Of a stretch of 14,705 nucleotides of DNA, positions 1 through 6,543 are shown piece after piece (position 1 is the stretch's first letter; the number at the start of each line of letters is the position of its first letter). Below the pieces are notes generated by a model, which had not been told where the DNA came from, did not search any database, and saw nothing but the letters and a program-made list of their open reading frames with translations. The position numbers and the translations under genes are program-made. The stretch comes from an uncultured Eubacteriales bacterium (GTDB taxonomy: Bacteria; Bacillota; Clostridia; Oscillospirales; Acutalibacteraceae): positions 1 through 14,705 of the forward strand of contig CAKUME010000007.1 in assembly GCA_934667575.1 (NCBI GenBank). Direction: 5' to 3'.

Positions 1-700
1 CGCGGTCAAGCACCTCGGCGCAGCGCAGCGTAATTTCGTCGCCGCGATGCGCCGCAACGGTGAATTCCACCACGCCGGTAATTTCCTGGCCAAAGTCGAG
101 CACCGTTTCGCCCGCCGGCGTGCGGAGCACGCGCACCGGCTTGAGCCGCTCCTGCATATGCACTTCTTCGCCCTGCTGCGCGATCAGCTGCGTTTTGGGG
201 TAGTCCACCTCCACGGCGGGCACGGGCGCGCGGTCGCAAAATGCCGCATCGACCGTTTCGCCCTGATAAATATCCGCATCCCGGATGGGGCTTTCGGCAC
301 TCTGCCAATTACGGTCGGTATAAATATCTTCGCTTGTACCGTCCGTATAATCCAAATGCAGCGCGGCAATGAGCATGATGCCCACGTCCTTTGGCCTGCG
401 CGCGCGGCTGATGTCGCCGCAGAACCAGCCCGAGCCCACGGTGACCGCGAGCTCGTTGTCGCGCGCGAGCAGCGCCGTGATATCATACTGCTGCACCTGA
501 TGGCGTACCGCATAGCTCGTCCAGCCCGGCGCAAGAAAGAATTCCCCCACGCGCGCGCCGTTGAGCCGCGCCTCATACACGCCCGCCGCCGTGACGGTGA
601 GCATGGCCGATGCCACCGGCTTTTCTGCCCGGAATGCGCGTGAAAACACCGCCACCGCCGCCGGCTTGCCGCAGGCGATCCATTTGCTTTGTTCCAACAT
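1..700 (-). CDS. Alpha-L-rhamnosidase (GH78), N-terminal part, cut by window start
   Basis: This is the first 233 codons of a much larger enzyme; the catalytic (alpha/alpha)6 barrel lies outside the window. The fragment starts MLEQSKWIACG. It has the carbohydrate-binding N-terminal domain of bacterial rhamnosidases: a TAAGVYEARLNG stretch, then APGWTSYAVRHQVQQYDIT, then GSGWFCGD. The inter-domain signature follows: DGTSEDIYTDRNWQ, then ESPIRDADIYQGETVDA. Near the cut is LDFGQEITGVVEF, typical of the next beta domain. Members remove terminal alpha-L-rhamnose from plant polysaccharides or flavonoid glycosides. No signal peptide is seen, so it is probably cytoplasmic. The ATG at 700 is preceded by a GGGAGGGG ribosome binding site and a good promoter. 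The divergent esterase and downstream sugar-type oxidoreductase fit a glycoside-use context. The family call is firm; substrate is inferred. Confidence 0.88.
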   Translation of the reverse strand, partial: MLEQSKWIACGKPAAVAVFSRAFRAEKPVASAMLTVTAAGVYEARLNGARVGEFFLAPGWTSYAVRHQVQQYDITALLARDNELAVTVGSGWFCGDISRARRPKDVGIMLIAALHLDYTDGTSEDIYTDRNWQSAESPIRDADIYQGETVDAAFCDRAPVPAVEVDYPKTQLIAQQGEEVHMQERLKPVRVLRTPAGETVLDFGQEITGVVEFTVAAHRGDEITLRCAEVLDR

Positions 701-744
701 GAAAAACCCCTCCCGAATCTTTTTTTGTGCGCCAATCTGCGCTT

Positions 745-774
745 ATTATAGCACACCGGGCGGCAAGAAATCAA
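745..774 (-). promoter_or_regulatory. Sigma-A promoter for the rhamnosidase gene
   Basis: Read on the minus strand, a TTGATT -35 box (769-774) and a perfect TATAAT -10 box (745-750) are separated by 18 bp. It lies about 45 bp upstream of the rhamnosidase start codon. Confidence 0.7.
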
Positions 775-837
775 CCGGCGATTTTTTGCAGTTTTATCCG
801 GTGATTTTGCGGTGGGGTGCCTGCCGGCAAATTTTGC
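775..837. repeat. Three related short direct repeats between divergent promoters
   Basis: Three imperfect copies of a CCGG-N2-A/T-rich-TTTTGC unit lie at 775-789 (CCGGCGATTTTTTGC), 798-810 (CCGGTGATTTTGC) and 824-837 (CCGGCAAATTTTGC). Copy starts are 23 and 26 bp apart, roughly two turns of the helix. They sit directly upstream of both the minus-strand -35 box at 769-774 and the plus-strand -35 box at 862-867. That placement would suit a shared operator, but no regulator gene is visible here and the function is unproven. Confidence 0.4.
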
Positions 838-861
838 GTTGGATTTTTTTGGCCGAATGTA

Positions 862-889
862 TTGACAAAGCGAAAAAAACAGGTATGAT
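862..889 (+). promoter_or_regulatory. Sigma-A promoter for the esterase gene
   Basis: A perfect TTGACA -35 box (862-867) is followed after 16 bp by TATGAT (884-889). It lies 37 bp upstream of the ATG at 927. Confidence 0.75.
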
Positions 890-926
890 GAAGAAAAGAA
901 ATTTAAAAAATGGAGGAAAATCCTCA

Positions 927-1574
927 ATGGAAAAGAGAAGTTTTGCGCACACCGAAACCGACACCCTGCAATATATCGTGACCACGCCCACCGGTTTTGC
1001 GCCGGAGGAGCGCCTGCCGCTGATCGTGTTTCTGCACGGCGCGGGCGAGCGCGGCAGCGATCTGGACGTGATCCGTGTGCACGGCATTCCCAAGCTGTTC
1101 ACCGCCGACCCCGACTACCACGGGCTGCGGGTGATCACGCTGTCGCCCCAGTGCCCGGCGGACGATGTGTGGAACACGCATGTGCATGCGCTGCATGCGC
1201 TGATCGAGCAAACCATCGCGCAGTACCACGCCGACCCCGATCGTGTGACGATCACCGGCATGAGCATGGGCGGATTCGGTACCTGGGAGATGGCCTGCCG
1301 CTATCCGGAGCTGTTTGCGGCAGCGGCGCCGGTGTGCGGCGGCGGCATGGTGTGGCGCGCGGGCGCGCTCCGGCATATGCCCATTCGCGCGTTCCATGGC
1401 GATTGCGACAGCGTGGTGCTGCCGGAATATTCGCTCGAGATGGTGCGCGCGGTGAACGCGGCGGGCGGCCACGCGGAGCTCACGCTGTATCCGGGCGTGG
1501 GGCACAACAGCTGGGAAAACGTTTACGACCGCGGCAACGTCATTGAGTGGCTGGCGGCGCAGAAACGCAGCTGA
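927..1574 (+). CDS. Alpha/beta-hydrolase, dienelactone hydrolase/CE1-type esterase
   Basis: This is a 215-residue single-domain serine hydrolase without a signal peptide. The oxyanion-hole strand is PLIVFLHGAGERG (31-43). The nucleophile elbow is GMSMGG with Ser113. The acid is probably Asp159 or Asp161 in HGDCDSVV, and the catalytic base is His193 in GVGHNSWE. The layout matches small feruloyl/acetyl-esterase-like and phospholipase/carboxylesterase-like hydrolases, which de-esterify carbohydrate or small acyl substrates; the actual substrate cannot be read. ATG 927 was chosen because a GGAGG lies at 912-916 and a consensus promoter lies just upstream; the frame is open further 5' but without translation signals. 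It is transcribed divergently from the rhamnosidase, which suggests a role in removing ester decorations from plant sugars. Confidence 0.88.
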   Translation: MEKRSFAHTETDTLQYIVTTPTGFAPEERLPLIVFLHGAGERGSDLDVIRVHGIPKLFTADPDYHGLRVITLSPQCPADDVWNTHVHALHALIEQTIAQYHADPDRVTITGMSMGGFGTWEMACRYPELFAAAAPVCGGGMVWRAGALRHMPIRAFHGDCDSVVLPEYSLEMVRAVNAAGGHAELTLYPGVGHNSWENVYDRGNVIEWLAAQKRS

Positions 1575-1627
1575 GTGCCATAAATTGCGATTTTGCTGTC
1601 AGAAGTTAAGCAAATTTCAAAACCCAC

Positions 1628-1656
1628 TCGACAATTGCACCGCCTTGTGTTACAAT
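1628..1656 (+). promoter_or_regulatory. Sigma-A promoter for the oxidoreductase gene
   Basis: TCGACA (1628-1633) and TACAAT (1651-1656) are separated by 17 bp, in the 150-bp gap after the esterase gene. No convincing terminator separates the esterase gene from it, so read-through is also possible. Confidence 0.6.
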
Positions 1657-1724
1657 AGAATCAGTTCCAGAGAACAGGCTGGTTCGGCGCTGTGCCGGGC
1701 CGGAACGGAAAGGGATGTTTTGCA

Positions 1725-2777
1725 ATGGATCAGAAGAAAAAACTGGTTGTCGTCGGTTACGGCGGCATGGGCGGCTGGCATGTGGATCACGCGCTCAAGA
1801 GCGATGTGGTGGAGCTGGCCGGCATCTATGATATCAAAGAGGAGCGCCGTGAGCTGGCGCGCAGCCGCGGCATTTATGCCTACAATTCGCTCGACGAGGT
1901 GCTTGCCGATCCGTCGGTGGAGCTGGTCACGGTTGCCATTCCGAACGACAGCCACCTCGAAACGGTGGTGCGCGCGCTCGACGGCGGAAAAAACGTGATC
2001 TGCGAAAAGCCGGTTGCACTGTCCTGCGCCGATCTGCAAACGATGTTTGACGCGGCCGACCGCAGCGGCAAGCGCTTCACGGTGCACCAGAACCGCCGTT
2101 GGGACGTGGACTTTTTGGCGATGAAGCATCTGCTGCAAACCGGCGAAATCGGCGATATGCTCCGCATTGAGTCGCGCATTCACGGCTCGCGCGGCATTCC
2201 GAGCGACTGGCGCGGCAAAAAAGAGCACGGCGGCGGCATGCTTTACGACTGGGGCGTGCATCTGATCGACCAGATCCTTCAGCTGCTGCCCGAGCCGATC
2301 ACCTCGGTGTACTGCACGTTTGACCACATCACCAACAAAGAGGTGGACGACGGGTTCAAATTGGAGCTGACCTTTGAGTCCGGCAAAACCGCGCATGTGG
2401 AAGTGGGCACCTACAACTTTATTGCCATGCCGCGCTTCTATATGCAGTGCCAGCACGGCACGGCCATGATCACCGACTGGCGCGAGCAGTGCCATGTGGT
2501 GAAGTGCAACTACTGGAACGAAAAGGACGTGCTCCCGGTTGAAACGGCCGCCGGCCTGACCAAAACGATGGCGCCGCGCGATTCGGTGACGGTGTCGGAA
2601 TATAATCTGGAGCGTCCGCACAGCGATGTGCATGACTTCTACCGCAACTATTGCCGCGCAATCGACGGCAAGGAGGAGCAGCTCGTTACCCATCCGCAGA
2701 TGATGCGCGTGCTGCGTGTGATCGAAGCGTCGTTTAAGTCGGTGGAGCTGGGCCAGAAGATTCCGTTCAGCGAATAA
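1725..2777 (+). CDS. Gfo/Idh/MocA family NAD(P)-dependent oxidoreductase
   Basis: This 350-residue protein has the usual length and two-domain plan of the family. The N-terminal Rossmann fold starts LVVVGYGGMGGWHV, with the glycine-rich dinucleotide loop at 11-16. It is followed by VAIPNDSHLETVVRAL and the family hallmark CEKPVAL (Glu94-Lys95-Pro96). The C-terminal alpha/beta domain carries GGGMLYDWGVHLIDQ, with the active-site pair Asp175 and His179. Members oxidise or reduce sugars, inositols and sugar derivatives with bound NAD(P); the substrate is unknown here. ATG 1725 follows a GGAAAGGG site (1707-1714); a GTG at 1692 in the same frame is a less likely start. Neighbouring rhamnosidase and esterase genes suggest sugar catabolism. 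The gene converges on the Nudix gene. Confidence 0.9.
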   Translation: MDQKKKLVVVGYGGMGGWHVDHALKSDVVELAGIYDIKEERRELARSRGIYAYNSLDEVLADPSVELVTVAIPNDSHLETVVRALDGGKNVICEKPVALSCADLQTMFDAADRSGKRFTVHQNRRWDVDFLAMKHLLQTGEIGDMLRIESRIHGSRGIPSDWRGKKEHGGGMLYDWGVHLIDQILQLLPEPITSVYCTFDHITNKEVDDGFKLELTFESGKTAHVEVGTYNFIAMPRFYMQCQHGTAMITDWREQCHVVKCNYWNEKDVLPVETAAGLTKTMAPRDSVTVSEYNLERPHSDVHDFYRNYCRAIDGKEEQLVTHPQMMRVLRVIEASFKSVELGQKIPFSE

Positions 2778-2809
2778 CACCGCCGTTTGCCCGATGGCAA
2801 TCGAAACAT

Positions 2810-2856
2810 AAAAAAACAACCGGCACGGTCCGAAGCGCTTCGGACCGTGCCGGTTG
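2810..2856 (-). terminator. Perfect palindromic terminator of the Nudix gene
   Basis: Positions 2817-2856 form a perfect 40-bp palindrome, two 20-base arms centred between 2836 and 2837. Read on the minus strand, the hairpin is followed by seven T residues (A-run 2810-2816 on the plus strand). This makes a strong intrinsic terminator for the Nudix gene. On the plus strand only a loose T-rich stretch follows, so it may also slow transcription from the convergent oxidoreductase gene. Confidence 0.9.
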
Positions 2857-2870
2857 CTGCATTTGCCGGT

Positions 2871-3443
2871 TTATTCTTTTTCGGGCACGGCAATGGGGTA
2901 AACACCGGTGCGCACCAGCTCGGCGGTTTTGAGCACGGCAATTTGGGTTTTGGCATCGGGGATTTTGCCCGCCATCACCAGCTGCACCGCGTCGGCCAGC
3001 GGCACGCGCTCCACGCAGATGAATTCGTCGGGATCCAGGTGCATTTCGCCCACGGACGCCACTCGGCACAGGTACAGCCAGATCACCTCGGAGCAATAGC
3101 CCGGCGTGGGATAAATGCGCCCCAAGTAGCGGTAATCGCGGCCCACGGCGCCGGTTTCCTCGCGCAGCTCGCGCTGGCCGCCGCGCAGCGGCTCCTCGTT
3201 GCCCTCGCGCTTGCCTGCGGGAATTTCGAGCAGCGATTCGCCATAGGGATAGCGCAGCTGGCGCACCATGAGCAGCTCGCCCGCGGGAGTGAGCGCCGCC
3301 ACGCCGATGCCGCCGTTGTGCTCCACCACCTCGCGCGGCGCGGTGCGGCCGTTTGGCAGCGCCACGGTGTCGCGCCGCAGGTTCAAAATGCGCCCGCGGT
3401 AGATCATTTCGCTTTGGATCGTTCGTTCTTCATTTTCATTCAT
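2871..3443 (-). CDS. Nudix hydrolase, ADP-ribose pyrophosphatase type
   Basis: This 190-residue cytoplasmic enzyme carries a complete Nudix box from Gly77 to Ala99 (GX5EX7REUXEEXGU). The metal-binding REXXEE core is RELREE at 91-96. IPAGK just before the box, and PTPGYCSEV about 15-20 residues after it, are typical of the ADP-ribose/nucleoside-diphosphate-sugar branch (NudF type). That branch splits ADP-ribose into AMP and ribose 5-phosphate. The N-terminal strand GRILNLRRDTVALPNG is also typical of that branch. ATG 3443 was chosen because the minus strand has GGAGGC 11 bases upstream and the protein then begins like other family members. It is a single-gene unit ending in the strong palindromic terminator, divergent from the M14 peptidase gene. 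Confidence 0.9.
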   Translation of the reverse strand: MNENEERTIQSEMIYRGRILNLRRDTVALPNGRTAPREVVEHNGGIGVAALTPAGELLMVRQLRYPYGESLLEIPAGKREGNEEPLRGGQRELREETGAVGRDYRYLGRIYPTPGYCSEVIWLYLCRVASVGEMHLDPDEFICVERVPLADAVQLVMAGKIPDAKTQIAVLKTAELVRTGVYPIAVPEKE

Positions 3444-3492
3444 CGCAAAAACAAGCCTCCGTTCTTTGCCGAAAAAGCCGTGCGCGCCGCCG

Positions 3493-3521
3493 TCTTTTCC
3501 GCGGCGCGGCATGCATATAAT
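3493..3521 (+). promoter_or_regulatory. Possible promoter for the M14 peptidase gene
   Basis: A perfect TATAAT (3516-3521) lies 43 bp upstream of the peptidase ATG, but the matching -35 position (3493-3498, TCTTTT) is poor. The call rests on the -10 box and location only. No clear promoter for the divergent Nudix gene was found in the same 120-bp gap. Confidence 0.35.
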
Positions 3522-3564
3522 GGATTATCCGATTGACAAACACACGAAAGGGGCGAATTCCACC

Positions 3565-4470
3565 ATGATCGACGAGGAACCCTATGTTCGACTGCCCGAT
3601 GCGCGCATGCGGGCGGCTCTGCTTCGGCGCATGCAGCGGCAATATCCGTTTCTCACCGTGCAGGAGCTGGGCCGCAGTGTACTCGGGCGGCCGGTGTGGG
3701 CGCTTCAGCTGGGCGAATGCCGCGAGCGGGTACTGTTCGCCGGGGCGTTCCATGGCATGGAATGGCTCACCTGCTCGCTGCTGCTTTGCTTTGCCGAGGA
3801 GCTGTGCTTTGCGCTGGACGCAGGGGTAGACATGGCAGAGATCGATGTGCGGCGCGCGCTGCTCGGGCGCGGGTTGGTGATCGTGCCGTGCGTGAACCCC
3901 GACGGGGTCGAAATTTGCCTGCATGGCGCCGACGCCGCGTTGGGGCTGCGCGATTCGGTGCGGCAGCTCAGCGGCGGCGACACCGCGCATTGGCAAGCAA
4001 ACGCCCGCGGTGTGGATTTGAACCACAACTACGACGCCGGATGGTACATTCTGCGCCAGCTGGAGATCACGGCGGGCATCACCGGCCCCGGCCCCACGCG
4101 ATTTGGCGGCTATGGGCCCGAAAGCGAGCCCGAAACCCAGCTGATGACGGCGCTGTGCCGGTCCGCGGCGTTCCGCCATGTGCTCGCGTTCCATAGTCAG
4201 GGTGAGGAGCTCTACGGCGACTACGGCGCCACGTCGCCGCGCGGCGCGGCCATGATGCTGCGCATTTTGGCGCTCACCAGCGGTTATCGGCCGGTCACCG
4301 CCACCGGGCTGGCCGCCCACGGCGGCTTCAAGGATTGGTTCATCAGCGAATTTGGCCGCCCGGGCTTCACCGTGGAGATCGGGCGGGGCGAAAACCCGCT
4401 GCCGCTGCGCGACCTGCCCGAAATCTATGAACGCCTGCGCGAAATGATGACGCTTGCGGCGATCATGTAG
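3565..4470 (+). CDS. M14 family zinc carboxypeptidase
   Basis: This 301-residue protein is a compact zinc peptidase without a signal peptide. The zinc ligands are visible: His63 and Glu66 in FHGMEW, and His210 in AFHSQGEE. The substrate-carboxylate region is ANARGVDLNHNYD (Arg148, Asn153 area), preceded by VPCVNPDGVE. The general base is Glu271 in FTVEIGRGENP. This arrangement is closest to the gamma-D-glutamyl-diamino acid endopeptidase subgroup (M14C), which trims murein peptides. Because the enzyme lacks a secretion signal and LysM repeats, recycling of imported muropeptides in the cytoplasm is the likelier role (inference). The ATG follows a GAAAGGGG site at 3546-3553. It ends 15 bp from the end of the convergent lipoprotein gene, with no visible hairpin between them. 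Confidence 0.87.
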   Translation: MIDEEPYVRLPDARMRAALLRRMQRQYPFLTVQELGRSVLGRPVWALQLGECRERVLFAGAFHGMEWLTCSLLLCFAEELCFALDAGVDMAEIDVRRALLGRGLVIVPCVNPDGVEICLHGADAALGLRDSVRQLSGGDTAHWQANARGVDLNHNYDAGWYILRQLEITAGITGPGPTRFGGYGPESEPETQLMTALCRSAAFRHVLAFHSQGEELYGDYGATSPRGAAMMLRILALTSGYRPVTATGLAAHGGFKDWFISEFGRPGFTVEIGRGENPLPLRDLPEIYERLREMMTLAAIM

Positions 4471-4485
4471 GCGAGGAAAACCGGA

Positions 4486-5664
4486 TTACGACTGCGTTTT
4501 GGCTTGCAGCCGCGTGATCTGTTCGCCGGTGTTGGCGGCCTGCATATTGTTGATAATCAGCGCGTCGGTAATGCCGTGCTCCGCGATGATCGACGCGGTG
4601 GACGGCGTTTCCTGCCGGATATCGAGCACGATGATTTCGTCGTAATAATCGATCATATAGGGCACAAACGCGTTGCCGTAGGATTCCTTGAACACGAGCA
4701 GCTTGCGCCCGGTTTGGTTGCCGGTCACAATGTCGGTATACGCCTGATCGCCTTCCATAAACATCAAATATCCACTGTTGGCGGCGTCCACCGCCTTGCC
4801 GGCATAGGTGACCCCGTCGGTGGTGTAGGTCATGGTGTAGCTGGCCCGGGGCAGGCGGCCGACGGTCACATCGGGGTGCTGCCGGAGGCACTCGGGCTTC
4901 GGGCTGCCGCAAAACGTGTAAAGCGAGCCGACGTAGCCGGAGGTAAACACCGTTTGATAGTCCGCAAGCGCGCGCGTTTGAATGCCCATGGCGCGGCCGT
5001 AGGCCACCGAGGCATAGTAGGCCCCGAGTGAATTCCAGTGGTGGTCGGTGCGATAAAACATATACTCGCCCGCATGCTGGGCCATTTCACCGAACGCGTC
5101 CACCGTTTTCACGCGGCTGCCCATCAGCGCATAGGTGCCGTCGATGAAATTTTTCTGGACATTATATTCACTGGCGTATTGGTCGGGGTGATTGAACGCC
5201 GAGCTCTTGGGAATGATTGCGCACGCCACGTTCAGCTTGGGATATTGCTCGGCAAATGCGGTCACGGTGTTGGCGTATGAAGCGTTGGGGCTGGCGCCGC
5301 CGATGATCTCGAGCGCATAGTCGCCGCACACCAGCACATACTGCGAATAATACGGATCGACCGTGTTGTTGTAGTGGCCGGAGGGGGTAGTTTCCTCAAC
5401 AAGCGAGATGCCGCCCGAAGGTGTGGATGTGACCGTGGGCGCCGACGACACCGGCGCGGTTGAGCTGGGGGCGGACGATGCGGGCGCCGACGACACCGGT
5501 GCGGATGAAGCGGGTGCAGACGATGCCGGTGCTGCGGACGATGCCGCCTCCGACGACGGCGCCACCGAAGCAGACGCCGGCACACCGCACCCGGTGAGCG
5601 AGACGACCGCCAGCGCACCGGCGAGCAGCAGCGCAGTGGTTTGCGCAATGGTGTGACGATTCAT
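4486..5664 (-). CDS. DHHW-family (SGNH/AlgX-like) lipoprotein with Ser/Ala/Pro linker
   Basis: This 392-residue protein has a signal peptide and lipobox LTGC (Cys26), so it should be anchored outside the membrane. Residues about 31-77 are a low-complexity linker of repeated SSAPA/SSAPV units. The folded domain contains VLVCGDYALEI, CAIIPKSSAF, the family signature TDHHWNSLGAYY (DHHW at 207-210) and KESYGNAF (Ser328). The latter two correspond to the conserved regions of the DHHW/AlgX/AlgJ group, implicated in acetylating or handling exported polysaccharides. These proteins usually sit beside a membrane O-acyltransferase (MBOAT) gene; none is seen here. ATG 5664 has GGAGGAG just upstream. It lies 80 bp downstream of an alpha/beta-hydrolase gene on the same strand and may share its transcript. 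The domain call is firm, the reaction is not. Confidence 0.85.
   Translation of the reverse strand: MNRHTIAQTTALLLAGALAVVSLTGCGVPASASVAPSSEAASSAAPASSAPASSAPVSSAPASSAPSSTAPVSSAPTVTSTPSGGISLVEETTPSGHYNNTVDPYYSQYVLVCGDYALEIIGGASPNASYANTVTAFAEQYPKLNVACAIIPKSSAFNHPDQYASEYNVQKNFIDGTYALMGSRVKTVDAFGEMAQHAGEYMFYRTDHHWNSLGAYYASVAYGRAMGIQTRALADYQTVFTSGYVGSLYTFCGSPKPECLRQHPDVTVGRLPRASYTMTYTTDGVTYAGKAVDAANSGYLMFMEGDQAYTDIVTGNQTGRKLLVFKESYGNAFVPYMIDYYDEIIVLDIRQETPSTASIIAEHGITDALIINNMQAANTGEQITRLQAKTQS
5434..5574 (-). repeat. Degenerate repeats coding the Ser/Ala/Pro linker
   Basis: Inside the lipoprotein gene, the stretch coding residues 31-77 consists of degenerate 15-base units coding A-S-S-A-P variants. 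The encoded peptide is an extended hydrophilic spacer between the lipid anchor and the DHHW domain, such as would cross cell-wall peptidoglycan. Such repeats can change copy number by slippage. Confidence 0.75.
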
Positions 5665-5744
5665 AACAAAAGCTCCTCCGTTCTCAAAAATACAGATGAA
5701 ACGTTGCGGCAATTGCGGCGGCATGCCGCACCGGGCAAAAACGC

Positions 5745-6479
5745 TCAGTGCGTGTGCGCCCAGATGAACTCCGCAATCGGCGTGCGGTCATAAAGCCCGG
5801 CGTGGGGGTGATGGCCTTGCAGGGGGCGCGGGATCACGGTGAGCAGCTCGGGACAGGCCGCATATTCCAGCTCGAGCAGCCGGCCGTTTTCCAGATAATT
5901 CACCGTTTGATCCTCGGTGCCGTAGAGCATCAGAATCGGAATGCGGTGCGCCTGAAGCACGGGCACTTTTTCGAGCGGGTGATTGCCGCCGTGCAGCAGC
6001 TGCGCGCGTGTCACCCCCGGATAGGCAGCCTCAAATTCGTTTTGCCACACCGCTTCGCAGTCGGCGCGGCCCAGCTTGCCCGGATAGCTGCAAAAATTCA
6101 GCACCGGCGCGTCAATGAACAGGCACGCCACGCATTCCGGATGAAATCCGGCAAAATTGACCGCATGCGCGCCGCCGCAGCTGTAGCCCACCGGCACACA
6201 CTGCGGCCGCAGCCCGTATTTTTCGGCCAAAAACGAAACGAACGCCGCTTTGCGGTCGCAGTCCGACCGGGTTGCAAAGCGTGTTTCGTTTTTCAGATAG
6301 GCCACATGAAATCCGCGGGCGAGCAGATCCAGCTCGGCGTCCGGAAACGCGTTCCAATACTCCGTTTTCAGCAGCCAGTTGCGCCCCGGCTCCGCCGTTT
6401 TGGGGAACACGAGAATCGCATCCTTGCCGTCAAATTCAAATTCGATTTTTTTGTAGCCGTGCCACAATACTTCGTTCAT
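5745..6479 (-). CDS. Alpha/beta-hydrolase of unknown substrate
   Basis: This 244-residue protein has the alpha/beta-hydrolase plan without signal peptide. The nucleophile elbow is VGYSCGGAH with Ser100. The likely acid is Asp190 in LYGTEDQTV. The histidine lies in QGHHPHAGLYD (223-226). A cap-like insert (about 125-175) sits between the Ser and Asp strands. It resembles small esterases or acyl-peptide-hydrolase-like proteins; no specific substrate can be read. ATG 6479 follows AAGGGAG with normal spacing and lies downstream of a consensus promoter. The same frame runs open further 5' across that promoter, so a longer start is unlikely. It lies just downstream of the Rnf-like operon but has its own promoter; the lipoprotein gene follows. 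Confidence 0.85.
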   Translation of the reverse strand: MNEVLWHGYKKIEFEFDGKDAILVFPKTAEPGRNWLLKTEYWNAFPDAELDLLARGFHVAYLKNETRFATRSDCDRKAAFVSFLAEKYGLRPQCVPVGYSCGGAHAVNFAGFHPECVACLFIDAPVLNFCSYPGKLGRADCEAVWQNEFEAAYPGVTRAQLLHGGNHPLEKVPVLQAHRIPILMLYGTEDQTVNYLENGRLLELEYAACPELLTVIPRPLQGHHPHAGLYDRTPIAEFIWAHTH

Positions 6480-6504
6480 TTGGCATTCGCTCCCTTTTCT
6501 TTCT

Positions 6505-6533
6505 ATTATAATACAACGCTTCAAAAAAGACAA
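6505..6533 (-). promoter_or_regulatory. Sigma-A promoter for the alpha/beta-hydrolase gene
   Basis: On the minus strand TTGTCT (6528-6533) and a perfect TATAAT (6505-6510) are 17 bp apart. The start codon follows about 25 bp after the -10 box. The spacer lies inside an inverted repeat (6514-6521 against 6532-6540, one bulged base, 10-base loop), which could be an operator or the end of the Rnf-like transcript. Confidence 0.75.
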
Positions 6534-6543
6534 GCCGTTGGGC

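Noticed and set aside
1575..1627. Possible terminator after the first esterase gene
   Set aside because: Only a weak six-pair AT-rich stem with a long loop and no T-run can be drawn.
1650..2819. A 389-codon open frame on the minus strand
   Set aside because: It lies antisense to the clear Gfo/Idh/MocA oxidoreductase, has no ribosome binding site and no family motif, and is another GC-skew shadow.
5434..5574. Repeats resembling a CRISPR or tandem array
   Set aside because: They are in-frame degenerate units coding the Ser/Ala/Pro linker of the lipoprotein, without unique spacers or constant repeat length.
5718..5729. 12-bp palindrome GCGGCATGCCGC between the hydrolase and lipoprotein genes
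   Set aside because: It is short, has no T-run on either strand, and can be expected by chance in GC-rich DNA. It does not support a terminator or operator call.
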